Assembly (NCBI RefSeq): GCF_002099425.1
Contig: NW_018344008.1
Coordinates: forward strand, 9,354,501-9,418,500
Origin: Phascolarctos cinereus
Taxonomy: Eukaryota; Chordata; Mammalia; Diprotodontia; Phascolarctidae
Length of the DNA stretch: 64,000 nt
Reading direction: 5' to 3'
The position numbers and the translations under genes are program-made. Shown here one piece after another: positions 34,570 through 46,590 of this stretch (the stretch's first letter is position 1; each line of letters begins with the position of its first letter). The notes under the pieces are model-generated. The model was given only the letters and a program-made list of their open reading frames with translations. It was not told the DNA's origin and ran no database searches.

Positions 34570-35830
34570 ATGTTCACGAACAGTTGTCAGAAGTATAATT
34601 GACAAGTGTTTTCCAACATGGCTGGTCTAGCCAGGCTGCTGCCGCCGCACAACTTCCTAATCTAGGCGAGAGTCTCAGTTCTCTCTATTCCTTTCTCTCT
34701 CTTTTTTAAATCTACAAAGATTTGGGTTTTGTTTAGTCAGGTGAAGGAAGTTTCTTGATTCAGTCTTGTAACAACGTGGTAACAGGCCAGATTCTTCTAA
34801 CCTTTTTTTTCTTCTTTATTTACATATATTTTGCTGGAGTGTAGGAAAAACATAACTTTTTTTTTAACGTTTCGTGGTTGAGTGACTAGGAAATAAGTTA
34901 AATGTGATTCTTCTATTCCATAATGCTCATTCAGATACTTTTAGGAGGGAAAAAAAGCGGGAGGGGGATGGTTTGCAATTTTGTTTCTAACGGCACTTGG
35001 AAGCCACAGAGCTGTACAATAAATTGAACTAATTATTTTCGACTTGTACCAAATATCAGCAGTCCACTAATGAAATCTTTCCTTAAAGTTTTAAAACAGT
35101 GTCCTGATTTCAGCTGAGACTTAAAGCGCACTAGGCTTGTTGCCATGTGCTGGAGAGGCCTTGTGTGTTTTCTTGTTTGGTAATATTTGTATCTCCAGTC
35201 ACAGAAAACAATTAAGTGCCATAAATAGTATAGATTTCATTGCTCTTTTATCTGGTTTGAGATAATGCTTTTGGCGAAACTTAGCATTTTTGGTAACTTG
35301 TGATTGCTTTTCATGTCTGACCTAATATGCTCCTTTCCACAGGTTAACAATCTGTTAATTGGATATTAATTTGTAGTAGGATTTAAATAAGATTGGTAGT
35401 AGGATGTAGCCAAAGCAGTAAAGAATGAGTGGGTTAAATAAGATTGGTAGCATTAGTAGTAGAGTAGAACTGCCTGGGGAAGAATTACTAATGTTTAGTG
35501 ATCATTATTTTCCTGTTTAATGCCCAAGTTCATTTAGTAAATAGTTTCTGTTACAGATAAACAAAAAATTACAGTAATTTGATAAAGCCATCTAAGCTTG
35601 TTTGACAGTTCTTTTAATATTTAGTTATTAGTGTAGTATAGTAACACTTGGGTGTAACACAGTTTATAATTATAAAGCATATTTTATAGTCCTTAGAAGA
35701 TTGATTGCTGGGTGCAAGGTATGGCTTTAGAAAGAATTCCGTACTGGGGAATTTTATTATGAATGTATTCCACCTAGCAAGACATTTTGGGCCACATGCT
35801 CCCTGGTTACAGAAATCAGAACATTTGTTT
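34570..35830. other. unique intronic sequence
   Basis: AT-rich 5' part of AEBP2 intron 1 with no repeat recognised. A near repeat (GGTTAAATAAGATTGGTAGC versus TTTAAATAAGATTGGTAGTA) lies at 35380-35455. Confidence 0.5.
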
Positions 35831-35834
35831 ATTT

Positions 35835-36055
35835 AGTCACTTCCTAAGGGCAGCATGGTCTGGTACTTTTAGTGCTGGACTTGGACTCCAAAAGAATGAA
35901 TGCCCCTTTAGTTGGGTGACCCCCTCCAGCATATCACTGAAATCTCTCTCAACCTGTTTTTTCATCAGTAAAATGGGGATAAAAATTCCCGTCTATCTCA
36001 TGGTATTGTGATGAGGATTAAATAAGTACTTCACAACCATAAAGTGCTAATAGTT
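35835..36055 (+). repeat. MIR-type SINE
   Basis: GGGCAGCATGGTCTGGTACT, CAGTAAAATGGGGATAAAAA, TTGTGATGAGGATTAAATAA. Full-length layout. 36056-36670 shows nothing recognisable. Confidence 0.8.
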
Positions 36056-36679
36056 TAATGTTGGTCTGTTATTTTGATTTATGAATTCAAAAAAGTGGGG
36101 AAAGTAGGTATCTTGTAAAGTGGAAAGTTAAAGATACATTTGCAACTCCTTACACATAGTACCCACCAGTGTTTGCTTGGGTTATTCTTTTGGAACAACT
36201 TTTGTCTAGCCTGTACTAGCATTTTAAAGACTAGTATAATTAATCTTAAACAATAATTATAAGTTTTTAGAAACTACCCTTTCAAGCTATGAATTCTCTA
36301 GTATGTAGTCACTAAAAAATGGAACTTTTGCTGTACTTGAATTTGAAAAATTCATATTACGCAAAGAAAACAATCTTACAATATTAAAGAAAAAAATCTT
36401 GACATGAAAATCAAGCCACAATAATTTTTGTACATGATTTCAGTGTAACTCATTGAGTTTACCCTTTCTGGGAAAAGTTTTTATTGTCTTACCCTGAGAC
36501 ATATTATTTTTGTTGATTCAGATAAGTGTGTATATGATCTAAATTTTGGAAAATATTTCTTGTAAATTATTATTTATGACACTAATCTGGAGAACAAAGG
36601 TGTATGTTTTGTAGTTTGACTTAATAGTAATTAAGTCAGTTAAGAAGGTGGGGCAAGACTGGGAAGGAACCTGATCAGA

Positions 36680-37350
36680 TATGGCTTTTTATGATTTGTT
36701 TATAATTTTTGCCAAGGTTTGGCCTCTTTTTATACTTAAATGGTTCAAAGAATCTTTTCATCAGAAACTTACTGTGGAAGTTGACTCGAATGATCTAATA
36801 CTTTTCATGGATGAGGTGAGACTTATACTGGGACTTGAAAATTTCAAGATTTGGATATTCAAGAGGGAGAAATAATCAATTGGTAAGAGAAGCAAGCAAA
36901 CATGCCAGTTAGAGCTATGGATGGATTTGATATGGTTAGGCTTTAAAGGCTCTTATGGAGGAGAAGGAGTTAAGTCTGAAATAGTTTGAGCATTGATATT
37001 AACTTCATAAAGTTAAAAACCATCCTTTTAAGAACATAGCGAAGTCTAATGATGCAGTTAATACTGGTTGCAATCTGGCTTTTATTTTGTTTTCCTTAAC
37101 TTTTCACCCATTGTACTTTAGGTCATTGCCTGAATTTGTTGGACTTTGTCAGGTGTCTCAGAATAGAGTTTAAAGTTTATTTCTTAAAAGGCAATTTGAA
37201 GTCAGTTTGTAGAAGACCTAAAATTCAGTCTAAAGATTTGAAAATGTAATAGAGCCACTGTGTTTTTATTTTGAATAGGGGAGTGATAAGATGAGGGTGA
37301 ATTTTAAGAGAGATAGGATGAATTGGAAATGTTTGGTGAAGTCCTGTATA
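36680..37350 (-). repeat. decayed L2 LINE pieces, antisense
   Basis: GATGAGGTGAGACTTATACT, GGGACTTGAAAATTTC and, at 37265, TTTTGAATAGGGGAGTGATA. Weak but ordered like the other antisense L2 copies. Confidence 0.4.
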
Positions 37351-37919
37351 CATTAAAAATAATAATTCAGAGATAAGCCAATTAAATTTTACTCACCTGC
37401 GAGAGTTCCAGAGGTATATAAATCCTAGCCTCATTTTCTTGCCCCTAGGCAGTTTTACTACATGAATGAATTAACTCTCAGCAATGGAGAATATTTCTAT
37501 TTTCTAGCATCCTCCCTTTCCCCCTCCCCCTTCACCTCTATTTACTTGCAATTCTGTTAAGGTTTCTGCAAATAGAGTATGGTACTTTTAAGTTAGCTAA
37601 AGGAACAAAAGCCCTTTTTTACTTTGAAGTGTCAAAAGTATAACAAGGCAAAGGTTATCTTAGTATCAGTGTCTTGAAAAGGTCCAGGAGATGGAGAGAT
37701 TTCTTGTTGAAAGCTGCAAAATGAGGTTCCTTCACTTATCCTGAATTTTTTCCCCCTTCAGTTGAAATTGAAGAAAAGACAAGATTTTGTGTTTGTTTGC
37801 GATAAATTTAACTTGCATTTTATTTAACATTTCAGAAATGTTTACTTTTATCTAAAAAAGTGATGAAACCAAGGAAATTATTCCAATAGAAGATAAGAAA
37901 TTCCAAGTTTTATGGGTAG

Positions 37920-38050
37920 AGGTAGAGGCAGTGTGACTTAGTGGGTAGAGATCTAGCTTCAGTTAGGGAGAACTGGATTTCAGTTTTACACTCTGACGTG
38001 TTACTGTCTCTATGCCAGTGGGTAAGTCACTTAAACTCACAGTGCTTAGG
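37920..38050 (+). repeat. MIR-type SINE 5' half
   Basis: GGCAGTGTGACTTAGTGGGT, GCCAGTGGGTAAGTCACTT. 38051-38540 shows nothing recognisable. Confidence 0.6.
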
Positions 38051-38544
38051 CAACTTTTTTAAAGCTAAAATTTGCAAAGAAGTTTCCCATGTCAATACAA
38101 GCTCCTTACTGGTAGGTCCCTGGACCATTGAAATCAGAGATTCAGTTAAAAAATGGATAGGACTACTTAATTTTATGCTTTTGCCTTGGCACAGTACCCA
38201 ATAAATTTTGAGTCTAGAAGATGTATCAATTTGCCTATTTCATTTGAGATTTCTGTTCTTTCAACAGAGATTTCAACATGTGAAAACACCATGCATGCCA
38301 CACTTGAATTCGTTGTCCATTTATTTAAGTTATGGGTAATCTATCTAGACGTTCTGTGGCTATCAGTTTCATTAAAAACTTGCTTCAAGCTTGTGATTCT
38401 GTCTGTCTTCTAGAACCCAGGGTTGTTACCTCTATGACATGGTAAAACATTAAAGTAGGATTTTTGTGAATGGACTGAGTTTGTGTTTTTTACAGATTTT
38501 TCTCTAGTTTTAGATTCTCACTTTATAAAAGGCAGAGACAATTC

Positions 38545-38680
38545 CTTTATTAATATTAATTAATTTTTTAGTTTTCAACAATCACTTCCATAAGCTTTTG
38601 AGTTTTAAATTTTCTCCCCATCCTTCCCCACCTCCCTCCCAAGATAGCATGCAATCTGATATAGACTTAGAAACAGTTTG
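38545..38680 (-). repeat. L1 LINE 3' end, short
   Basis: TTTTTAGTTTTCAACAATCA, TTTTCTCCCCATCCTTCCCC, GCAATCTGATATAGAC. Confidence 0.8.
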
Positions 38681-38944
38681 TTTCTTTTCAGTATTTAGGG
38701 TAATGCCATGAAGGAGCTTACTATATTCTGATGATGGCAAAATCAGTTAACATTGACTTAACTCACAGCTTTACTATTTGAGAAACAGGAACAAGATAGT
38801 TTTATTGCTATTAGTAATGGTAAAAATCAAGTTGTAAACTGAGAAACTTAAGCCAGAAAAGGCACTTGCAATATCTTAATCTTAGAGAAAATTTTTTTTA
38901 CCATATTTAATGGATGTAAAACTGGTTGTTTACGAAAGTATAAA

Positions 38945-39095
38945 GCTCTTGTTGAATTTTACAGAATGACACTAAGAGATCAAAGAACTTGTCCATGGTT
39001 GTGGGTTGTATGTGTTAGATGTTGAACTTGAACCCAAGTCCAGACTTTCTTGATTCTAAACCCAGTCTTCTCCAGTAGGCCATACTGCCTTTCTA
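38945..39095 (-). repeat. MIR-type SINE
   Basis: AGAACTTGTCCATGGTTGTG, GAACTTGAACCCAAGTCCAG, CCAGTAGGCCATACTGCC. Confidence 0.6.
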
Positions 39096-39339
39096 TTGGC
39101 TTGAAAAATAATCACCCAGAGAGCTCAGCAGTATGTAATATAGAGATCAAATAGCACCTGAGACAACCTTAACTAAACTGCTATTTGAAATTTAAATAAT
39201 GGAATTTACAGTTTGGTTGTGGAGATAAGAAAGTCTTAAGAGTAGGAGAAGCTTGGCTCTTTCTCTTACATTTGGTAGGGAAAGATGCAGATGGGCAAGC
39301 TTTGATTAGCTGTGGAGGAGTAGGGAAGATAGCATATTC

Positions 39340-39556
39340 TGTCCTGTCCAGTTGTTGGGGTTTACTTGGCAAAGTTAATGGAAGGGTTTGGCTTCTCAGC
39401 TCATTTTACAGATGAGGAAACTGAGGCAAACAGGGTTAAGTGACTTGCCCAGGGTCACACAGCTAGTTAAGTGTCAGGTGTCTGAGGCCATATTTGAACT
39501 CAGGTCCTCCTGACTCCAGGGCCTGTGCTCTATACAGTGCGACACCTAGCTGCGCC
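39340..39556 (-). repeat. composite SINE
   Basis: TTGGGGTTTACTTGGCAAAG, CAGATGAGGAAACTGAGGC, CAGGGTCACACAGCTAG, CACCTAGCTGCGCC. 39557-40626 shows nothing recognisable. Confidence 0.9.
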
Positions 39557-40646
39557 TGAGGATATTTTCCAGGTCTCAAGTAGTCCCTAAATTGAACCAA
39601 GTGTTGCCAACTCTTGGTTTAAAAGATTTTGAATATTTTTGGTTAACTAACTTTGTTTAACAAAGACATAACTTTAATTAGAACATGGTTACAAAAGGGA
39701 ACCACTCAATTTCTCGTGTTCATATTTCCTTACTATTTAGGTGCAAATAAATGCTTTTTTAAGTGTGATTTTTGTGGTAATTCAGGGCCCACACCATACC
39801 ACACCAGACATAATTTAGGAATGGTGATGAAGTATTTAGGAGGGAGAGACCTTATTTTAAGTCTCTAGGTAGGCTTTCAAAGGTCCCTTTGTGACTTGTT
39901 TCAACAGTTTATTCACTTCTGGTGTCTACAATTGGTGAGGAAGCAAGGTGTTGTCTTATCTCAGATCTCTCCTTCGAGATCAGTAAGCATCCTCTTTGGT
40001 TGAGGGATCAAAAGATTGAGAAAAGGAAGGGTAGAAAGTCTGATTCATTCCGTGGCTGATTTTATAAATTTATTGGACCTGTTTTTATGGCCATGACCTG
40101 ACTGAAACTTTTCTTGAGCCAATGGGCTTAAATTATTCTCTCCATCCTACTATATAGATCTTTAGGTGAGAGTCTGCTAGACTCTTTGAATCAAAAGTTG
40201 ACAAAGGAAAAAGATGATAGTGCCCTAAATACCTTTCTTACCTCTGATTAGCAATTCTACAGCATAGTATAGGCAAAATAAAATAGGTTAATATTCACTC
40301 AGGTCTTTGTTTATACAATGAAGTTTTGTTCACATTGAGTATGTCATTTTTTTGAGGTGTCTTGCTCCTGTGTGGAGTAGCAGATGATTATGGCAGTTGG
40401 AATAAATAGATCTATCATACATAACAAGATTCTGTGAATGCCGTAGTTAAAAGAATATTTACATTACAAAGTATAATTCAGTTGAGACCGCCCATCAATG
40501 GGAATTTTTGAACTATTACTATAATTTTTATAACTTACTGTAACTATTGAAGCAATGGTAGAAGACTCATTATAAATGGAAGTATTATTTATCTTAGACA
40601 AAATTGACTCCCATAATAGTGATGTTCAAATGTATCCTTTTTTTAA

Positions 40647-40796
40647 AAATTTTTTTTTGGGGGGGTTTTAGGCAATGGGGTTAAGTGACTTGCCCAGGAT
40701 CACACAGCTAGTGTTATGTGTCTGAGGTCGGATTTGAACTCAGGTCCTCCTGAATCCAGAGCGGGTGCTGTATCCACTGTGCCACCTTGCTGCCCC
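40647..40796 (-). repeat. marsupial tRNA-like SINE with target-site duplication
   Basis: GGCAATGGGGTTAAGTGACT through TGTGCCACCTTGCTGCCCC. Flanking direct repeats begin CAAATGTATC at 40627 and 40797 and run into T-tracts of unequal length. Confidence 0.92.
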
Positions 40797-40869
40797 CAAA
40801 TGTATCTTTTTTTAAAGAAGGGTATGTAGACATTTATGTATTTAATTCATTTTGATAACCATATTAAGA

Positions 40870-41080
40870 ACAGAAGAGGTTAGCACAATGCCTAGCACAA
40901 AGTGGGCACTTAAATGTAAGGCCCCTTTTTGCCTAAGTCACCTAATTCCTAACTTTTTAGTTTGGTATTCAAGGCTACCATATATTATGGACTCTGGTGT
41001 GCAAGGCACTAGGGATTATGAGTGAGATAGTCTTCCAGTTCAAGGAGCTCATGGTCTATTATGGGGAAAGACTCAATGAA
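40870..41080. repeat. L2 LINE scraps
   Basis: A sense tail (GCACAATGCCTAGCACAAAG) is followed by an antisense piece (GTGCAAGGCACTAGGGATTA, AAGGAGCTCATGGTCTATTA). Confidence 0.5.
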
Positions 41081-41434
41081 TGCTTTTGTTAATGTGGGTG
41101 GTATATTTATGAGTACAGACCTGAACCCTTTAATAAAGAGTCCAGGCTACATGAATTCTTGGGGCCAGGAGTCTGAGGATTACCCTGGAAAATGGACTAG
41201 TTGTTTCTAGGCCTATCCCAGGAACTTTTCTCAATCTGTATTTTGTCAAGAGCTACTTTACTGGCATAGTCTTTGAGAATCCAACTCTGCCACTCTTTGA
41301 GTTTGATTGTAGAGAAGGGATGAGCATACAATAATAATAACATGGTAGAATATGCTACGCATGTATTTGTTCATAATTTTAAATGAGTGAATAAATTCAG
41401 ATTTATCAGTTTTCATTTCTTATAGGTTTACAAA

Positions 41435-41560
41435 AGTTCAGTTTTCTTATGTAAAATGGGAATAATATTAACCTCAGGCTTGTTGTAAGGATAAGATGAT
41501 ACAGTATCTGTAAAGTGCTATATAAATGCTAACTATTGCTGCTGCTACTATAGTACCTAC
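41435..41560 (+). repeat. MIR-type SINE 3' half
   Basis: TTCTTATGTAAAATGGGAAT, TTGTTGTAAGGATAAGATGA, GTAAAGTGCTATATAAATGC. 41561-42320 shows nothing recognisable. Confidence 0.7.
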
Positions 41561-42319
41561 CTCATAAGATTTTTGTAAAAAAAGACTTTGTAAACAATAG
41601 AGTATATAATTGAGTTTTTAAAAAAGCTAATAAGTGAATGAAAAATGAATTTTTAGTGTTTAAAATTAGTCCCTTAAAGTTGAACCACTTGAAAATAGAT
41701 CTATCCAAGGTGTTAATTATATTAATAGTTGGCATTCTTGCTGTGTACCAATAAATGATTACTGCCTTCATCTGAAATCATTGTACTTTTTCATTACCAT
41801 TCCAGAGTGTAAATACACTCTTGAAGAGTTCTTTTTAATTTAACTTTAACTCATTTTTCATAATTTTGTCCTGGTATTACAATGAAATGTTGCTAGTTTT
41901 ATGTAGTCCTTTGTTACAAAAATTAAGGAATATATGCAGAAACTTTTTAAAAATTTATTTTTCAATTAACAAGCATTTATTGTCTTTCCACTTCTTCCCA
42001 TCTACCTCCATCAAAAGAATTCTTGTCTTGGCCAGGTCAAAACAGGTGTCTCTCATTCTCAGGGCTTTCAAAATGTAAATCAAAAACATGGTGCCTGGAA
42101 TGGAATTTAAATAAAAATTAGTAACAGCTTAGTATTGAACAGAATGTAATTTTGAGAATAAGAGTGCAACGTACTTGTTTTGGGGATATATTTGATACCT
42201 AACTTACTGAATGATATTAGAACTTGAGAATAATTCTTTATATCTGTCAACACAGAAAGTTGGCAAAACTGTTTTGATGTTCATTCCCACCACTTGATAT
42301 AATGGTCTTTTTAGTTTAA

Positions 42320-43100
42320 AGCCTTTTCTCAACTTTCAGCTTTCTTGACCTCTTTGCTAACCATCCCATCCTCCTATCTTCAAATGTCAGCTTAGGTCCC
42401 ACTTTCTACAAGAAGCCTTTCCCTCCCATTACCTCCCACTTTCTGCAAGAAGCCTTTCCCTCCCATTACCTCCCTTCTTTCTAACTTACCTGTTTATTGC
42501 AGAGGACACTACCATCCTCCTGTTCACCCAGGCTCACAGACTTGGTGTCATCCTTAACTCCTCTTCACCCTCATCTGTATTCAGTTTGTCACTTTCTTTT
42601 CTACCTTCCAGCATCTCATTTCTCTTGACACTATCACCCTGGTGTAAGCCCTCCATCACCTCACAATTATACATATATGTTGCAGTAGCCATGTGGTTGC
42701 TCTCTACCTCAGGTCTCTTCCCCACTCTTTAACATATCTACTTAGCTGGCAAATTGATCTTCTTAAAATGCAGGTCTGACCATATCACTCTCTCTTTCAG
42801 TAAACTGCAGTGGTTCCCTATTACCTCTATGATCAAATAAAAAGTGCTAACCTAGCCCCTTTCTACCTTTCCACTTTTCTTACACTTGAATCCCCTACAT
42901 CCGGTGAGATTGGCCTTGCTGATTCTAGAATAAGACATTGCATCTCTCTCTCTTGATTTTTCGCTGCCTGTGTCTTTAACAACTGAGGTCTATATACTCG
43001 GTCCTTGTCTTGTCTCCTGCCTTCAAGTTTTGTCCCAAATCTTCTTCAAGTCTTTCAGACCCCATTACTGCTAGTTATCCTTCTCTTTGAGATTACTTCT
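42320..43100 (+). repeat. L2 LINE 3' half
   Basis: CACTACCATCCTCCTGTTCA, CCCAGGCTCACAGACTTGG and CAGTGGTTCCCTATTACCTC. It includes a 37-base tandem duplication at 42397-42470. The L2 3' tail is found again at about 43850-43990, with other insertions between. Confidence 0.7.
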
Positions 43101-43124
43101 AGTTTACCTACACTGTATCTGGTA

Positions 43125-43510
43125 GCTAGGTAGCAGTGGATGAAGGTCTGGGCCTGGAGTCAGAAGATCTTAGTTCAAATTTGGGCTCAGTGTGGGCTCA
43201 GATAATAGCAACAGAATTAGAAGCAAAGTATAAATACCCATTAGTTGGGTAATGGCTAAAGACAGGGTGGTACGTGAAGTAATGTTACTATGCTGTAAGA
43301 AATGGCAATAGGTCCTATTTGTTGTGATGCAGAATGAAGCAGATAGAGCTAAGAAAACAATAGGTGTGATGACTTACAACAATATAAATTGAAGGAAACA
43401 AAAAAAATTAAAAGTGAAGTCACTTGCTCTGTGATCTTGGACAAGTCACTTAACCACTCACTGCCTAAGTTTTCCCAATTGTAAAATTGGTATAATAGAA
43501 CCTACTTCAC
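43125..43510 (+). repeat. MIR-type SINE split by an L1 fragment
   Basis: The 5' part at 43125-43205 (GGTAGCTAGGTAGCAGTGG, TTAGTTCAAATTTGGGC) and the 3' part at 43420-43510 (CTTGGACAAGTCACTTAAC, ATTGTAAAATTGG) flank an L1 scrap (TTAGTTGGGTAATGGCTAAA). Confidence 0.7.
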
Positions 43511-43750
43511 ATTGTTCTTCATTTCTAAGAGGATCAATGACATCATGAGTGATGGTTGGACAATTCATATGACAGGATTGAGGCTTGTCAATTACCCTCA
43601 ACCCAAAAAGATTTGCCTGCATGTGGCTGCTGTGCATACTATATATAGCTTCTTGGAGCTACCAGGTGAGAGTTGGGTGAATCAGGTGGCACCAAAGGTG
43701 GATGAGCAGCCCTGAAAAGGGGCAAGCCCATACAGCGAAGATGCTAGTCC
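43511..43750. repeat. unclassified marsupial interspersed repeat
   Basis: ATTTCTAAGAGGATCAATGA then CATCATGAGTGATGG. Same apparent family as 5090-5315. No terminal repeats seen. Confidence 0.4.
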
Positions 43751-43754
43751 TGAA

Positions 43755-43990
43755 TACTTACCTGGTAGGGTTGTTATGAAGTTAAAATTAGATAATACTT
43801 GTGAAGTGCTTAGCACAATGCCTGGCACATAGTAGTCATAGATATTTATTTGTGCATAGTTGTTTGCATGGTATATCTATCCCCATTAGAATGTTTGCTC
43901 CTTGAGGGCAGGGATTGTCTGCCTTTTGCCATTCTTTGTATTCCCAGCACGGTGCCACTGTAATTAATCACTTGTTGTTTGGCTGATCTG
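43755..43990 (+). repeat. MIR 3' end joined to L2 3' tail
   Basis: TTGTTATGAAGTTAAAATTA and GCACAATGCCTGGCACATAG are followed by the L2 tail blocks CCCCATTAGAATGTTTGCTC and CTTGAGGGCAGGGATTGTC. Confidence 0.65.
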
Positions 43991-44109
43991 GATTTGTTAA
44001 TACATGACTTCATACAGGAAATTCTCCATCCATAGAGATAAGAGTAGACTAAAATAAATTACAAGGTAATTTAGCTGGTGCTAGATAGAGCAGGACTAAA
44101 ATCTCACCT

Positions 44110-45500
44110 CCTAATTTCTTTTTTAAAATTTTTATTGGTGTCATTTTCAGTTTTGCCTAGTGTCCTTCACACTCTGAGAGCTGTCCACTATAACAAATAT
44201 TTTTTAAATATAAAAGGAAAAAAGGAAAAGTTGTGATTAGTAAAACTGAAAGTCTAAATGCGTAATGCACTAAACTGGTGGACTTTTCTGCAAAGCGGTG
44301 GAGTGTGGGGGTATCATCTCATCTCTTTGAAGACTTGTTCTTTATCATTTTGCAAAATGCTTTTGATTATTGTTTCTTTCCATTTACCATTGTTGTAGAC
44401 ATTGTGTATGTTTTCTTGGCTTTGCCTGTCTCATTCTGCATCACACAGGTTTTTACAAGCTTCTCAGTATTCATCACGTTCCATTCTTACAGCAAAGTAA
44501 TTACATTCATCTACCATGTTATCCTTAGCTATTCCCAATTGATGGGCATCTACTTTGCTTCTAATACTTTGACATCAGAATTGTGGCTATAAATGTTTAG
44601 TATTTATATGGAGAACTCTTATCAATGACCACTTGGGGTGTAACCCTGGTAGGTCAAAGGATATGGCTATTTTAGTTACTTTATTTGCAAAACTAAAATT
44701 GTTTTCAAAAATGGGGTTGTACCACTTTACAGCTCCACCAACAATACACTAGCATTCCTATCTTTCTTCAGCACCTCCAGCATTGGCAGTTCCCTTTTTT
44801 TTAGTTATCTTTGCCAGTTTTGCAGGGTATGGAGGTTAAACCTCAGGGCTGTTTTTTTTTCTTATTGATTTGGAACATTCTTTTTATGTGGTTGTGTTAA
44901 AATGTTGGTCTTAAGCTTAATTTCTGCCAGATTGCTTTCCAGTTTTACCAGCTTTAAAAAAAAATTTTAATTAAAAAAATTTTTTTTGGGGGCGGGGCAG
45001 GCAGTTGGGTTAAATGACTTGCCCAGAGTTACACAGTTAGTAAGTGTTAAGTATCTGAAGCTTCATTTGAACTCCTGACTCCAGGGCTGGTGCTCTATCC
45101 ACTGTACTAGCTAGTTGCTCCCTCCTTCCACCTTTTTTTTTTTTTAAATCTAAAGAATTCTCCAGTCCTGTTTTCTGGCTTTTTGAACATTGGGTATTGA
45201 GTTCCATTGTTTCAGATCTGTTACCTAGTCTATTTCATTGATATAACTTTTTTTTAAAGGAATACCAAATGGTTTTGATCTGCTTTATAATATTTTTTTT
45301 GGAAGTACAATTTTTTGAGTTTTGGAAGTACAATTCCTTACCTCTTATTTTCCTTTCTAATATCTAGTACGATATTTTCAGTATACTACAGGTCATCAAG
45401 ATGGTTTAATTTATTTATTTATTTATTTTGATGGCCTTCTCCAGGTCAGGAAAGATTCCATTTTGTTGGTCTTGTTCTAGTTGATGTTGATGTAGAGAAC
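44110..45500 (-). repeat. old L1 LINE, antisense, split by a SINE
   Basis: ATTGATGGGCATCTACTTTG, GTAGGTCAAAGGATATGGC, ACAGCTCCACCAACAATAC and, after the SINE, TTTCAGATCTGTTACCTAGT and TATTTCATTGATATA. It reaches well into ORF2. Confidence 0.7.
44975..45122 (-). repeat. marsupial tRNA-like SINE
   Basis: GTTGGGTTAAATGACTTGCC, TTCATTTGAACTCCTGACTC, GTGCTCTATCCACTGTACTA. Confidence 0.88.
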
Positions 45501-45764
45501 GATACATTAGAGAATTTCCTTTCTTTTCTTTGCATTTTATCTGAATGTAGGCTATACTTTCCTCTCATTATGACTGGTCTAAAGCTTGGTTGTTGCCTCA
45601 TCTGAATTTTTAAGCCTCCCTAGTTTCTCTAGCAGTAGCAGCACCCTGTAGCTATGTGTAGAGACTCTGTGCAAGAAATTCTCTTTATTTCTTCACTTGG
45701 CTCCCTACCCCCATTGCCAAGGAATGCTTCTCAGTGGTTAAAATACTTGTTCTTGGTCACACCC

Positions 45765-45836
45765 ATAGTTATAAAATGTGGGAGGTAGAGTTTGAATCTA
45801 GGTCCCTCCTATCTCCTGTTTGGCTACTCATTCTGC
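45765..45836 (-). repeat. MIR-type SINE fragment (left of the L1 insertion)
   Basis: GTTTGAATCTAGGTCCCTCC with the preceding TTGGTCACACCCATAG. Confidence 0.6.
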
Positions 45837-45852
45837 TCATAGCTAGCATTTG

Positions 45853-46464
45853 GCTTTTATTTATCTATCTATCTATCTGTCTGTCTGTCTATTTATTCAT
45901 TTATTATTTTATTTTATTAATTTATTTTGATTTATCAACAATCACTTCCATATGCTTTTGAGTTGAAAATTTTTCTCCCCATTCCTCCCCCCTCACCCTC
46001 CCCAAGACAGCTCACAATCTGATATAGGCTTTACATTTACATTCCTATTAAATGTATTTTCTCATTGGTGAAGTTGTAAGTAAAAATTAAAACCAATAGG
46101 AGGAACCATCAGAAAGATGAAACAAAACTCAACAGAAGGTAAAAATAAGTGATGGTGATTTGACTTCCATAGTTCTTTCTTTGGATGTGGACAGCATTTT
46201 CCATCCCGAGCCATCTGGAGATGTCTTAGATCCTTGTAATGCTAAGAAGGGTTCAGGCCGTTATTGTGTACAAACTCCTCTTGCTCACTTCACTCGGCAT
46301 CAGACAGTATAAGTCCTTCCAGGTTTTTCTGAAGTCAGCCTGTTCCTCATTTCTTATAGCACAATAGTATTCCATTACATTCATATACCACAGCTTGGTC
46401 AGCCATTCCCCAGTTGATGGGCATCCTCTCAATTTCCAATTCTTTGCCACCACAGAAAGAGCTG
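45853..46464 (-). repeat. L1 LINE 3' end with perfect target-site duplication
   Basis: The tail complement (ATCT)n/(GTCT)n and TTTATT repeats lead into CAACAATCACTTCCATATGC, TTTCTCCCCATTCCTCCCC and CAATTTCCAATTCTTTGCC. The 16-base direct repeat TCATAGCTAGCATTTG is at 45837-45852 and 46465-46480. The tail has become a tetranucleotide microsatellite. Confidence 0.95.
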
Positions 46465-46590
46465 TCATAGCTAGCATTTGTTAAATGCTTTAAGATTTCC
46501 AAAACATTTTTTAGATATTCTCCTTGATCCTCAAAATAATAGTTAGATTTAGGTATTACAGGTTTATTAGCCCTGTTCTACAGATGATGA
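46465..46590 (-). repeat. MIR-type SINE fragment (right of the L1 insertion)
   Basis: TTGTTAAATGCTTTAAGATT, CTCCTTGATCCTCAAAATAA, TTCTACAGATGATGAGG. Confidence 0.6.

Noticed and set aside
34562-34590. MFTNSCQ start near the 5' end of intron 1 as the alternative first exon of short AEBP2
   Set aside because: It does not match the short-isoform start as I remember it, and no donor in the right phase follows closely.
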